Assembly: GCA_964342355.1 (NCBI GenBank)
Contig: CAYFFG010000003.1
Coordinates: forward strand, 1 to 64,000
Length of the DNA: 64,000 nucleotides
Origin: Hirschia sp964342355
GTDB taxonomy: Bacteria; Pseudomonadota; Alphaproteobacteria; Caulobacterales; Hyphomonadaceae
Direction of reading: 5' to 3'
The position numbers were made by a program, and so were the translations under genes. Each line of letters opens with the position of its first letter. Position 1 is the first letter of the stretch. Shown one piece after another: positions 52,894-60,800 of the stretch. The notes under the pieces are model-generated. The model saw nothing but the letters and a program-made list of their open reading frames with translations. It was not told where the DNA came from and made no database searches.

Positions 52894-53496
52894 TTATTCG
52901 TCCGCAGCTTCAAATCTGGTCCAAACATTACCGACCAACACTATTTTCTCACCATTGTCCAATACGCTATAGCTATCAGCACGCAATCGACCAGATGGCC
53001 CTACTCCAACGAGCGGCGTGACGCCCTCTACGCGGTTTTCATTCAGAAACACCAACGCATTCTGTGTTCTAAATTTATAGCCGGACGTATCATTGATGTT
53101 GACGTCACCATCAAGGGAGAGTGTCGATTCAGTTCGATTGAAGACACCTGATTTTGCATCCACATGCGCGCCCACGCCATCTTCAAGCACAGGGTTTTCC
53201 AGAAAAATGATATTGACGTCTTCCTGACTGCGACGCGCGGTGTCTGCTGTCAGGTTGAATGGACGGTCTTCTGAATCAAAACCCGTAAAACGCGGGTTCA
53301 GCATTGTTACGCCAGCCGCTGGCGGTGCGCGATCGTCTACATTGTTGACGAAGGCGTGCATGACAACGGGACCGACCAGCGCGCCAGCTGAAATCGCCGC
53401 GCCAGCCATGAACAACATCCGCAAGAGCCCCACGAGCGATGACCGACGACGCGCCTGCGCTAGCGTCATAACGCGGCGCGGCTCCCACAAATCCAT
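52894..53496 (-). CDS. lptC: LPS export system protein LptC
   Basis: LptC is a bitopic inner-membrane protein that passes LPS to LptA. ATG 53496 (MDLWEPRRVMTLAQARRRSS) is taken; ATG 53469 is possible. It has one membrane helix (about 20-45) and a periplasmic LptC/LptA-like domain (about 55-200, for example LNPRFTGFDSEDRPFNLTAD and LSLDGDVNINDTSGYKFRTQ). It is upstream of lptA in the same direction. The predicted length of about 200 is normal. Confidence 0.9.
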   Translation of the reverse strand: MDLWEPRRVMTLAQARRRSSLVGLLRMLFMAGAAISAGALVGPVVMHAFVNNVDDRAPPAAGVTMLNPRFTGFDSEDRPFNLTADTARRSQEDVNIIFLENPVLEDGVGAHVDAKSGVFNRTESTLSLDGDVNINDTSGYKFRTQNALVFLNENRVEGVTPLVGVGPSGRLRADSYSVLDNGEKIVLVGNVWTRFEAADE

Positions 53497-53609
53497 GCGT
53501 CTGTCGTCGATTGCGATCAAAATAAACTCCGAACTGATGGTTGCCACCAGCTTAACTGTGTCTTTGGGGTTTATCCATGACAAGGTCGTGGCAAAACCGA
53601 CGAATTACA

Positions 53610-54224
53610 TCAGCTGTGTGCAAAAATGTCCGTCTCTGGCCAGCCAGCTAGGTCCAAGTCTGCGCGCTTCGGCAAGAAATCAAAACATGCTTGCGCCAAT
53701 TCCAGACGCCCTTCACGCTCCAGCATGACGATCAGCTTCTCGCGAATTTCATGCAAATAAAGGACATCTGAAGCGGCATATTCAAGTTGTGCGTCTGTTA
53801 GTTTATCCGCTCCCCAATCAGAAGATTGCTGAGCTTTCGACATGTCCGCTCCGCAAAGCTCGCGGCTTACGTCTTTCAACCCGTGGCGATCTGTATATGT
53901 CCGCGCCAGTTTCGAAGCGATCTTCGTGCAGAAAATGGGAGCGCATTCAATTCCCAGCCATTTTTTCATCATCGCCACATCAAAACGCGCAAAATGGAAA
54001 ATTTTGAGTACCGCAGGGTCTGCAAGCAGTGCTTTGAGGTTTGGACAATCAAACTCTGGGCGCTTTAAACGAACAACATGTTCCACGCCTGACCCGTCGG
54101 ACAATTGAACGACGCACAATTGATCACGATGTAATTCCAGGCCCATAGCTTCGGTATCCACAGCGATTACATCGCCTAGTTTCAACCCCTTCGGCAAGTC
54201 GCCATCGTGGAACTTAATTGTCAT
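53610..54224 (-). CDS. Ribonuclease D-like 3'-5' exonuclease (short form)
   Basis: The ~204-residue protein consists of the DEDD exonuclease domain alone: VIAVDTEAMGLELHRDQLCV (Asp and Glu, about 18-37), IFHFARFDVAMMKKW (Asp, about 75-89) and LEYAASDVLYLHEIR (Tyr and Asp of the DEDDy type, about 146-160). The HRDC domains of full RNase D are absent, which is usual for this alphaproteobacterial form beside lptC. ATG 54224 (MTIKFHDGDLPKG) with GAAG upstream is used. It processes RNA 3' ends; the targets are unknown. Confidence 0.9.
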   Translation of the reverse strand: MTIKFHDGDLPKGLKLGDVIAVDTEAMGLELHRDQLCVVQLSDGSGVEHVVRLKRPEFDCPNLKALLADPAVLKIFHFARFDVAMMKKWLGIECAPIFCTKIASKLARTYTDRHGLKDVSRELCGADMSKAQQSSDWGADKLTDAQLEYAASDVLYLHEIREKLIVMLEREGRLELAQACFDFLPKRADLDLAGWPETDIFAHS

Positions 54225-54265
54225 GTGCTTATCTTCTTTGCGCTTGGAAATCAGCTGTTGGTTCA

Positions 54266-55282
54266 TCACCGGTTGATATTGTAATAATCCAGATACCAAT
54301 CGACAAAACGTCCTACGCCTTCGTCAATATCGGTTTTTGGCTCAAACCCGGTCAATTCGCGCATGCGTGTCGTATCAGCCCAGGTTTCCTCCACATCTCC
54401 GCTTTGCATCGGAAGCGCGTCAATTTCAGCTTTCTTCCCGAGCTTGTCTTCTAGGACCTCAACAAACCGCATCAACGGCTCGCTTTTTCCTCGACCAAGG
54501 TTCAGCACACGATAAGGCGCAACACCACTTGAGGACGGATTTGCTATCTTGGGATCCCAAGAGGAATCAATGCTCGGCGGCAAAGGCAGTAACCTGGTTA
54601 ACCCTTCCGCAACATCACCAACGAAGGTGAAATCCCGTTTCAGATTGCCGCCGTTAAATAGTGGCAACGGTCTGTTTTCCATGATCGCCCGGGTAAAAAT
54701 GAACAGCGCCATATCCGGCCGTCCCCACGGACCGTATACGGTGAAAAACCGAACAGCGGTACATGGAATATTGAACAGATGGGCATAGTTGTGCGCCATC
54801 ATTTCATCGGCTTTTTTTGTCGCCGCATAAAGTGTCAGCGGGTGCTCAGCTCCCTTTTCCTCACGATATGGCATGTCTTTGGTCGCGCCGTATATAGATG
54901 AGGTTGACGCAAACACCAGATGTTCGACTGGAAACGCACGACATGCCTCCAAGATCGACAAAAAGCCTTCAATGTTTGAATGCGTGTAAGTGAATGGCTG
55001 CTCGAGACTGTATCTTACGCCCGCTTGCGCCGCGAGATTAACGACATGTGTCGGACGCTCTTTTTTAAACAAAGCCGCCACGCGGTCTTTGTCAGCCATG
55101 TCAAACCGGTGGAAAGTGAACCCAGGATATCCGCCCAGCTTGGTCAGCCGCGCTTCCTTCAAAGACGGATTATAATAGTCAGAAACATTATCCAGCCCAA
55201 TGACATCAATGGACTGGCGGAGGAGATTTTGGGCCAGGTGATAGCCAATAAAACCTGCCGATCCAGTGATCAGCACTTTCAT
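54266..55282 (-). CDS. UDP-glucuronate 4-epimerase-like NAD-dependent epimerase
   Basis: The 338-residue short-chain dehydrogenase-type epimerase has the NAD site MKVLITGSAGFIGYHLAQNL (about 1-20), the SDYYNPSLKEARL segment typical of the LpsL/CapI/UDP-GlcA epimerase group, FASTSSIYG (about 125-133) and the catalytic YAATK (about 152-156). It likely makes UDP-galacturonate for surface polysaccharide or LPS. It is followed by the RNase D-like gene (41 bp) and preceded, after 119 bp, by the LacI gene on the same strand. Confidence 0.9.
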   Translation of the reverse strand: MKVLITGSAGFIGYHLAQNLLRQSIDVIGLDNVSDYYNPSLKEARLTKLGGYPGFTFHRFDMADKDRVAALFKKERPTHVVNLAAQAGVRYSLEQPFTYTHSNIEGFLSILEACRAFPVEHLVFASTSSIYGATKDMPYREEKGAEHPLTLYAATKKADEMMAHNYAHLFNIPCTAVRFFTVYGPWGRPDMALFIFTRAIMENRPLPLFNGGNLKRDFTFVGDVAEGLTRLLPLPPSIDSSWDPKIANPSSSGVAPYRVLNLGRGKSEPLMRFVEVLEDKLGKKAEIDALPMQSGDVEETWADTTRMRELTGFEPKTDIDEGVGRFVDWYLDYYNINR

Positions 55283-55401
55283 GCGCGATACCTCGTCGCC
55301 GTCAGAAATCCCGCCGCTTACGCAGCCTCAGGTGAATCAAGTAGAGGTGTGCTACACGATGGGGAATACGAAATCCAACATTTATTCAGCAGAGTAATAT
55401 C

Positions 55402-56460
55402 TTAACGCCGCGTCGGTGGCGCAGCAGACTGTCGTTTGACCAAGCTGAAGTCCATGATTTTCTGAGCAGGCGTCGTGTTTTCTGAGTCAGTCTTAGGCCA
55501 AATTCGGCTTTCCAAGATTTCCAGCGCCGCCGCCGCCATGTCCGCCACTGGTTGGCGGATCGTCGTAAGATTGGGCCATACAGTGGTCGCAATTGGCGAA
55601 TCATCAAACCCGACAACCGACAGGTCACCAGGCGTTATCATTCCTGCGCGCGCGCCCGCTGCCAACACACCGGCCGCCATGTCATCATTGCCCGCAAAAA
55701 TTGCGCTCGGCGCTGGGTCAAATGATAACATTCTCTCCGCTGCTTCCATGCCTGAACGATAGGTGAAGTCCCCCTCTTCCACATAGATGGGGTTCACTTC
55801 CAGTTCAGCTTCTTCCATTGCGTCGCAAAAACCCTGGTAGCGCAAGGCGCTTCCTGAGTGCTTTTGATTTCCTTTAATGAAGCCAATTCGACGATGACCC
55901 TGCTCAATCAGCATCCAGGTCATTTCATACGCTGCGCGTCGATTATCGATCATGACTTCACTGGCTGATGACATTTTCACCCGCCCGGGCTTGGCCCCTC
56001 CCGAAAGAAAGACTGTGGGAAAGTTTTCACGGGCGATGAGTTTACGCACGCCCGGCGCTTCGCCAATCGGAGATGGGAGGATAACGCCATCCCAATTCTG
56101 ATCCATATTGTCAGCGATCATATCAGCTACGCGAGATTTTTCTGCGCGGGAAACAATCAGCTGATGTCCCATCTTACTCGCCGCATCAACAGCGCCAATC
56201 AGTAGTTCGCCCAGATAAGATGAAGACGGGTTGTCATAAAGCAAACCTATCCTGGCCACTTTCGCGCCAGCCAGTCGACGCGCCCCGATGTTAGGGCGGT
56301 ATTTTAGTTTCTTAATAGATAACTCGACATTTTTGCGCGTATCGCTTTTGACGCTGGTTTCGCCATTGATCACGCGCGACACAGTCATAGGCGACACGCC
56401 CGCATCTCGTGCGACATCCGCAAGCGTGACGATTCTGCAGCGTGAACGATCAGACGCCAA
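55402..56460 (-). CDS. LacI family transcriptional regulator
   Basis: A TTG start at 56460 is read behind GGGAA. The LacI-type HTH is VTLADVARDAGVSPMTVSRV (about 11-30), followed by the hinge helix (NIGARRLAGAK) and a periplasmic-binding-protein-like sugar domain (about 65-345; FAGNDDMAAGVLAAGARAGM, VVGFDDSPIATTVWPNLTTI). The ligand is probably a sugar. Such proteins bind palindromes with a central CG. The candidate targets are the opg cluster upstream in divergent orientation and the gene itself. Confidence 0.9.
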   Translation of the reverse strand: MASDRSRCRIVTLADVARDAGVSPMTVSRVINGETSVKSDTRKNVELSIKKLKYRPNIGARRLAGAKVARIGLLYDNPSSSYLGELLIGAVDAASKMGHQLIVSRAEKSRVADMIADNMDQNWDGVILPSPIGEAPGVRKLIARENFPTVFLSGGAKPGRVKMSSASEVMIDNRRAAYEMTWMLIEQGHRRIGFIKGNQKHSGSALRYQGFCDAMEEAELEVNPIYVEEGDFTYRSGMEAAERMLSFDPAPSAIFAGNDDMAAGVLAAGARAGMITPGDLSVVGFDDSPIATTVWPNLTTIRQPVADMAAAALEILESRIWPKTDSENTTPAQKIMDFSLVKRQSAAPPTRR

Positions 56461-56534
56461 CGCGATAATTCCCTAATTTATAAGAGGGCTTTCGCCCTGC
56501 GGACTTACGATCCGAAATGTCTGGATACGCCATA

Positions 56535-56822
56535 TTTCACAAGTCAATGACGCAGCGCAAGGTAAGGCTGGTTTTTCATCTCCCAATTCGTGGCGCTTTC
56601 ACATTTTGAAATCGCCAAAATGGCATAATGACAACGCATTGAATTTATGAGAAATGGGGAAAAATTGACCGCTTGAACGACCCAATAGCCTCAAAACGCA
56701 AAAATTACCAAAGTTTCACAAGTATGAGATTCGTCTGATTCTGCGCGAAAAATCGCCATTTCGCACCCATTCGTGAAGCCATCTTACTGATTTTTCACAT
56801 GAAAGAACAACGGAATGTGAAA
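56535..56822. promoter_or_regulatory. Cluster of five TTTCACA motifs
   Basis: TTTCACA occurs at 56535-56541, 56597-56603, 56714-56720 and 56793-56799, and as TGTGAAA at 56816-56822. The bases after it are often AAGT or AT(G/T). Five exact 7-mers in under 300 bp is well above chance and suggests repeated sites for one regulator. Confidence 0.55.
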
Positions 56823-56856
56823 TATGGTTAGCTTGGCATAAGAGGAGAAGTTGAAC

Positions 56857-56892
56857 GAACCGAACGTTTACGTGAACGTTTGGATGCGGTTC
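56857..56892. promoter_or_regulatory. Symmetric element GAACCG-AACGTT-N6-AACGTT-CGGTTC
   Basis: GAACGTTT occurs twice (56862-56869, 56874-56881) with ACGT between. The inner AACGTT units are palindromic, and GAACCG (56857-56862) and CGGTTC (56887-56892) are outer inverted arms. This could be a LacI-type operator or a hairpin in the opgG leader. Confidence 0.5.
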
Positions 56893-57102
56893 ATAAGAGC
56901 GATCAGTTTTTTAGCGGCGCAGCGCCTTTGATTTTCGTATATCCGAACCCGTTTTCACGCCTTTTCAGACAAGGCGCAGGATGGTTTCGGTCGAAACAAA
57001 AGATTGCTTCGACGCTCTTTTGCTCCAGAGGCCCACCTGCATGTCAGGAAGCCTTTGAAGCTAGACAATAGGTCAAAGGTTAATTTGGGGTTAACAAATA
57101 AG

Positions 57103-58710
57103 GTGAAAAACAGGCGCGCCATCACATTAGCGGTTTCATGGACGATTGCATCCGTGTTCGCTTGCCTGCCAGCAAGCTCAGTGCCGCTGTTCTCTGCTCA
57201 ATATGCAGCTGGCGCTTCCAATGCGAACGCCAACTTTTCTTTTGATCTTTTATCTGAAGTCATGGAAGCGCGCGCGCAGCAACCATACGAACCGTCTCGT
57301 TCTGAATTACCCGGCAAACTGTCGAAAATGACATATGATGAGCACCGGGCCATTCGTTACAACCCTGATCGTGCTATCTGGAAAGACAACGCCGAGTTTG
57401 AGCTTCAAGCTTTTCACCTTGGCGGGATCTACTGGGAAATCGTGCGTCTTTACGAAGTCGAGAATGGAAAAGCTCGCCGCATGGGCTTTGTTTCTGACGA
57501 TTTCATCTATCGCGAGCCTCTAAACGCCGAAGATTTTGAAGATCTGGACATGCCTGGCGTTGCAGGTTTCCGCCTAGCCTATCCATTGAACACGACAGAA
57601 TACAAAGACGAGTTGGTATCCTTCCTTGGCGCATCCTACTTCCGCGCTCTTGGCGAAGGCAGTCTTTATGGCCTGTCTGCTCGAGGACTGGCCCTCAACA
57701 CCGCCACAAAGACTGGTGAAGAGTTTCCACGCTTTTCCGATTTCTATATTGAAAAGCCGAACCCGGAAGACACATCCATCACCGTCTACGCTGTCTTAGA
57801 CAGCCTGTCCGTGACGGGCGCATACAAATTTGTCATTCAACCTGGCAAAGACACCGTTATGGATGTCACAGCACGTCTTTATTTCCGCAAGGACGTACAG
57901 CGTTTAGGCGTGGCGCCGCTTACGTCTATGTACCTTTATTCAGACTCAAACCACCGTTTTGACGACTATCGCGGGCGCGTACACGACAGCGACGGACTGA
58001 AAATCATCCGTGAAAATGGTGATGAACTTTGGCGCAGTTTAAACAACCCGAAGAAACTCGCGAATTCCTTTTTCGCCGAGACGAACCCACAGGCATTCGG
58101 ACTTTATCAGCGCAACCGTGATTTCGACATGTATCAAGATGCCGAAGCTTATTACGAGCATCGTCCATCCCTTTTGGTCGAGCCGAAAGGCGAATGGGGC
58201 AAAGGCCATGTGACGCTCGTTGAAATCCCTACAGAACTTGAGATCAACGACAATATCGTTGCGTTCTGGACCCCGGAAGAACCCGTCAAGGCCGGTGATC
58301 ATCTCGAGTTTGAATACAGGTTACATTGGGGTGATGTTGAACGCCCAGATGAAGAAGAAACTCCTGTTGCGCGCGTTATCGGCCTACGCGGCGGCATGGG
58401 AGGTGTCTCAGGTACGGTCGGGGTCACCGACGTACGCAAGTTTGTATTAGATTTCGAAGGTGGCCCTCTGGCGGAACTTTCCCCAGAGCAAACCGTTGAA
58501 TCCGTCGTAAACATCAGCCGCGGCGAACTGGTGAATTCCGCTTTGCATAAAATTGGAAACACCAACCGGTGGCGACTGGTGCTCGACACACGTCCGACTA
58601 GCAACCTCCCCATGGAGTTGAACGCCTACCTCAAAAATGGCGACGGCTCCCGCTTGTCGGAAATATGGCTCTATCAATGGAGATCAGGTGATGAAAAACG
58701 TCAATTCTAA
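57103..58710 (+). CDS. opgG: Glucan biosynthesis protein OpgG/MdoG (periplasmic)
   Basis: OpgG acts in the periplasm on beta-glucan chains that OpgH exports, making osmoregulated periplasmic glucans. A GTG at 57103 gives the signal peptide KNRRAITLAVSWTIASVFAC ... YAAGA; a TTG at 57085 and further upstream codons are also open, so the start is uncertain. The mature part has the MdoG domain landmarks YDEHRAIRYNPDRAIWKDNA, FHLGGIYWEIVRLYEV, SFLGASYFRALGEGSLYGLS, ARGLALNTATKTGEEFPRF and FEYRLHWGD, then a C-terminal Ig-like domain (RKFVLDFEGGPLAELSPEQ). About 535 residues is normal. The first gene of opgG-opgH-opgC. Confidence 0.93.
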   Translation: MKNRRAITLAVSWTIASVFACLPASSVPLFSAQYAAGASNANANFSFDLLSEVMEARAQQPYEPSRSELPGKLSKMTYDEHRAIRYNPDRAIWKDNAEFELQAFHLGGIYWEIVRLYEVENGKARRMGFVSDDFIYREPLNAEDFEDLDMPGVAGFRLAYPLNTTEYKDELVSFLGASYFRALGEGSLYGLSARGLALNTATKTGEEFPRFSDFYIEKPNPEDTSITVYAVLDSLSVTGAYKFVIQPGKDTVMDVTARLYFRKDVQRLGVAPLTSMYLYSDSNHRFDDYRGRVHDSDGLKIIRENGDELWRSLNNPKKLANSFFAETNPQAFGLYQRNRDFDMYQDAEAYYEHRPSLLVEPKGEWGKGHVTLVEIPTELEINDNIVAFWTPEEPVKAGDHLEFEYRLHWGDVERPDEEETPVARVIGLRGGMGGVSGTVGVTDVRKFVLDFEGGPLAELSPEQTVESVVNISRGELVNSALHKIGNTNRWRLVLDTRPTSNLPMELNAYLKNGDGSRLSEIWLYQWRSGDEKRQF

Positions 58711-58843
58711 CCAAGGCCGCAAGGTCGCCGCGATGGGTCTGCCGCGTGCGCCGCTTGCAATGCCTGTGCAAACGCTTGAGCGTCGCGCACAGAAAGGATT
58801 GAGTTTGTCTTTACGCCTTGCTTCGCGCGCAACCGCGAAGTAA
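58691..58843 (+). CDS. 50-residue ORF resembling the N-terminus of OpgH
   Basis: The frame MKNVNSNQGRKVAAMGLPRA then PLAMPVQTLERRAQKGLSLS begins inside the end of opgG (20-bp overlap, other frame). The PRAPLAMPVQTL stretch is like the PxxPLxMPxQ segment near the start of alphaproteobacterial OpgH proteins. It stops at 58843, 74 bp before the opgH ATG, in a different frame, with a hairpin between. It may be a separate small gene or the detached N-terminal tail of OpgH after an insertion. Confidence 0.5.
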   Translation: MKNVNSNQGRKVAAMGLPRAPLAMPVQTLERRAQKGLSLSLRLASRATAK

Positions 58844-58864
58844 TTCTAGCGACGAACGTCAAAA

Positions 58865-58906
58865 CGTCCCGGTAATAACACGATTTTTCTGTTGAACGCC
58901 GGGACG
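58865..58906 (+). repeat. Inverted repeat between the mini-ORF and opgH
   Basis: CGTCCCGG (58865-58872) and CCGGGACG (58899-58906) are perfect 8-bp arms around a 26-nt AT-rich loop. It lies directly before the opgH ribosome-binding region and could attenuate or set the opgG/opgH ratio. Confidence 0.6.
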
Positions 58907-58917
58907 GACAATTACAT

Positions 58918-60759
58918 ATGCTATTTATTAGTCGTGTCCTTTCCATCGCCTACGCGGCGCTCATTGCATTCGCTGCTACGCGTTTGTCAGCTCAAGTTTT
59001 TTTCGCTGATGGACAGGACTTTCTCGACTATGTCCGCATTGTATTACTAGGTATTTCAGCCGCATGGATTGCATGGGGCGGCGCTCTTGCTATTGGCGGT
59101 TTGTTTGCATCAGCAAACCCCGACGATGCGGGTCACAATCAATCGCCAGATGAGCCTGTTGGTGAATTTACGCACTCTAAGACGGCAATTCTGGTTCCCA
59201 TCTATAATGAAGAGCCGTCCAAGACATTCTCACATGTCGCCGCCATGACTCATTCGCTGCGCTTAATTGGCGCGAGTGACAAATTCGACTTTGCAATTTT
59301 GTCAGACACTAATCGTGACGATGTGGCTGCATTGGAAGAAGAATGGCTTGACCGCCTGGTCGAAGAATGGGGGGAACACTCCCCTATCTACTACAGGCGC
59401 CGCGAAGACAATATCGGCAAGAAAGCAGGCAATATCGAAGACTTTATCCGCACTTCTGGCGGCGGATATGATTATCTGGTTATTCTCGACGCCGATAGCC
59501 TGATGGAAGGAAACACCCTTGTTGAAATGGTTCGGCGCATGGATGCTGACCCCAAGCTCGGCCTGTTTCAAACGCTTCCTAAAATCATTCACGCGCGCAC
59601 TTGGTTTGGGCGCGCCATACAGTTTGCAGCAAATTATTTTTCGCCATCGTTTGCGCGAGGGCTGGCTGCAACACAAGGATATGAAGGCCCCTTCTGGGGT
59701 CATAACGCAATTGTCCGCACGCGCGCTTTTGCAGAGAGTTGCGGTCTTCCCGCATTGAAAGGAAATCCTCCTTTTGGCGGTCATATTCTTTCACACGACT
59801 ATGTTGAAGCGGCCTTGTTGGCGCGCGCTGGCTGGCGGGTCATTTTAGACCCCGAATTGGGCGGATCTTTCGAAGAAGGTCCTGAAAACATCATTGATTT
59901 TGCAAAACGAGATCGCCGTTGGTGCCAAGGTAATTTGCAGCACACCCGCCTTGTCGGCGGACCGGGCCTGAAAGGCTGGAGCCGATTTACCTTCATGCAG
60001 GGTATTATGGCTTATTTAGCATCTCCGCTGTGGGCGTTGTTTATTATCGCATCAGTGATCGCCCCTGCTTTTCTTGAAAAAACGACCAACTATTTCCCAA
60101 TCCCGGGTCAGCGTCCGGTCTTTCCGGTATCAGCAGAAACACAGGCGCTCACATTGATTGTTGGCGTGCTGGTGCTGCTAATTGGTCCCAAGTTTCTAAT
60201 CGTCATGCGCGGATTGTTTACTGGTGAAAACCGCCCATTCGGTGGAACGCTTGTGTCCTTTCTGGCGACATTCATCGAAATCCTTTGGACCTCCGTTTTT
60301 GCTCCCATCATGTTGATGTTTCAAACACGCGCCTTCCTGCAGATTGTGACAGGGTCTGACGGCGGCTGGCCGGCGACTAATCGTGAGGCTAACGCTGTAA
60401 GTGTGGGCGAAGCGTTTGCAGCGTCATGGTGGATTTCAATCTTTGGCGCTGTTTTGCTGATTGCAAGTTATAGTCTCGCACCAGAACTAATCTGGTGGTT
60501 TATGCCGATTGGATTACCGCAATTGCTAGCACCGTTTTTGATATGCTTAACCTCGACACGGTTCAGTGGCCGACTTGCCTACAGATTTGGGCTTTTCCGT
60601 ACGCCAAATGAAAATGAGCCAATGCATGTCATACGCGCGCAAGAGACAATCCTGGATCACTGGCGTCGCGGCGCGCATGTTTCCAAGACAACGCTTTTTC
60701 CCAAGTCATCCGATAAGGCCCAAGCGCCTGATCTAACTGTTTCACCGTCAATGGACTGA
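58918..60759 (+). CDS. opgH: Glucan glucosyltransferase OpgH/MdoH
   Basis: OpgH is the inner-membrane GT2 glucosyltransferase that polymerises UDP-glucose into beta-glucan and exports it. The 613-residue product has two helices at about 1-25 and 35-60, a cytosolic GT2 domain (about 80-330) with TAILVPIYNEEPSKTF, the metal motif LDADSLMEGN (about 190) and the processivity motif RDRRWCQGNLQH (about 330), then five to six more helices. Relatives carry an extra cytosolic N-terminal tail that is missing here and seems to be the frame at 58691-58843. GGACGGAC stands upstream. Confidence 0.93.
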   Translation: MLFISRVLSIAYAALIAFAATRLSAQVFFADGQDFLDYVRIVLLGISAAWIAWGGALAIGGLFASANPDDAGHNQSPDEPVGEFTHSKTAILVPIYNEEPSKTFSHVAAMTHSLRLIGASDKFDFAILSDTNRDDVAALEEEWLDRLVEEWGEHSPIYYRRREDNIGKKAGNIEDFIRTSGGGYDYLVILDADSLMEGNTLVEMVRRMDADPKLGLFQTLPKIIHARTWFGRAIQFAANYFSPSFARGLAATQGYEGPFWGHNAIVRTRAFAESCGLPALKGNPPFGGHILSHDYVEAALLARAGWRVILDPELGGSFEEGPENIIDFAKRDRRWCQGNLQHTRLVGGPGLKGWSRFTFMQGIMAYLASPLWALFIIASVIAPAFLEKTTNYFPIPGQRPVFPVSAETQALTLIVGVLVLLIGPKFLIVMRGLFTGENRPFGGTLVSFLATFIEILWTSVFAPIMLMFQTRAFLQIVTGSDGGWPATNREANAVSVGEAFAASWWISIFGAVLLIASYSLAPELIWWFMPIGLPQLLAPFLICLTSTRFSGRLAYRFGLFRTPNENEPMHVIRAQETILDHWRRGAHVSKTTLFPKSSDKAQAPDLTVSPSMD

Positions 60760-60800
60760 TTAGTCTTCTGAACGGCCTCTCACACCAGAACAAAAACTAG

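Larger units (their letters stand above)
56461..57102. promoter_or_regulatory. Long regulatory region between lacI-type gene and opgG
   Basis: 642 bp with no supported gene. It carries five TTTCACA/TGTGAAA motifs (56535, 56597, 56714, 56793, 56816) and, further on, a symmetric GAACGTTT element at 56857-56892. AGAGGAG at 56841-56847 looks like a ribosome site but is followed by no convincing frame. The region probably holds the promoters of both genes. Confidence 0.6.

Noticed and set aside
56880..57071. 63-codon frame in the opgG leader
   Set aside because: It overlaps the regulatory region, has no ribosome site of its own, and looks like chance; opgG's own frame follows.
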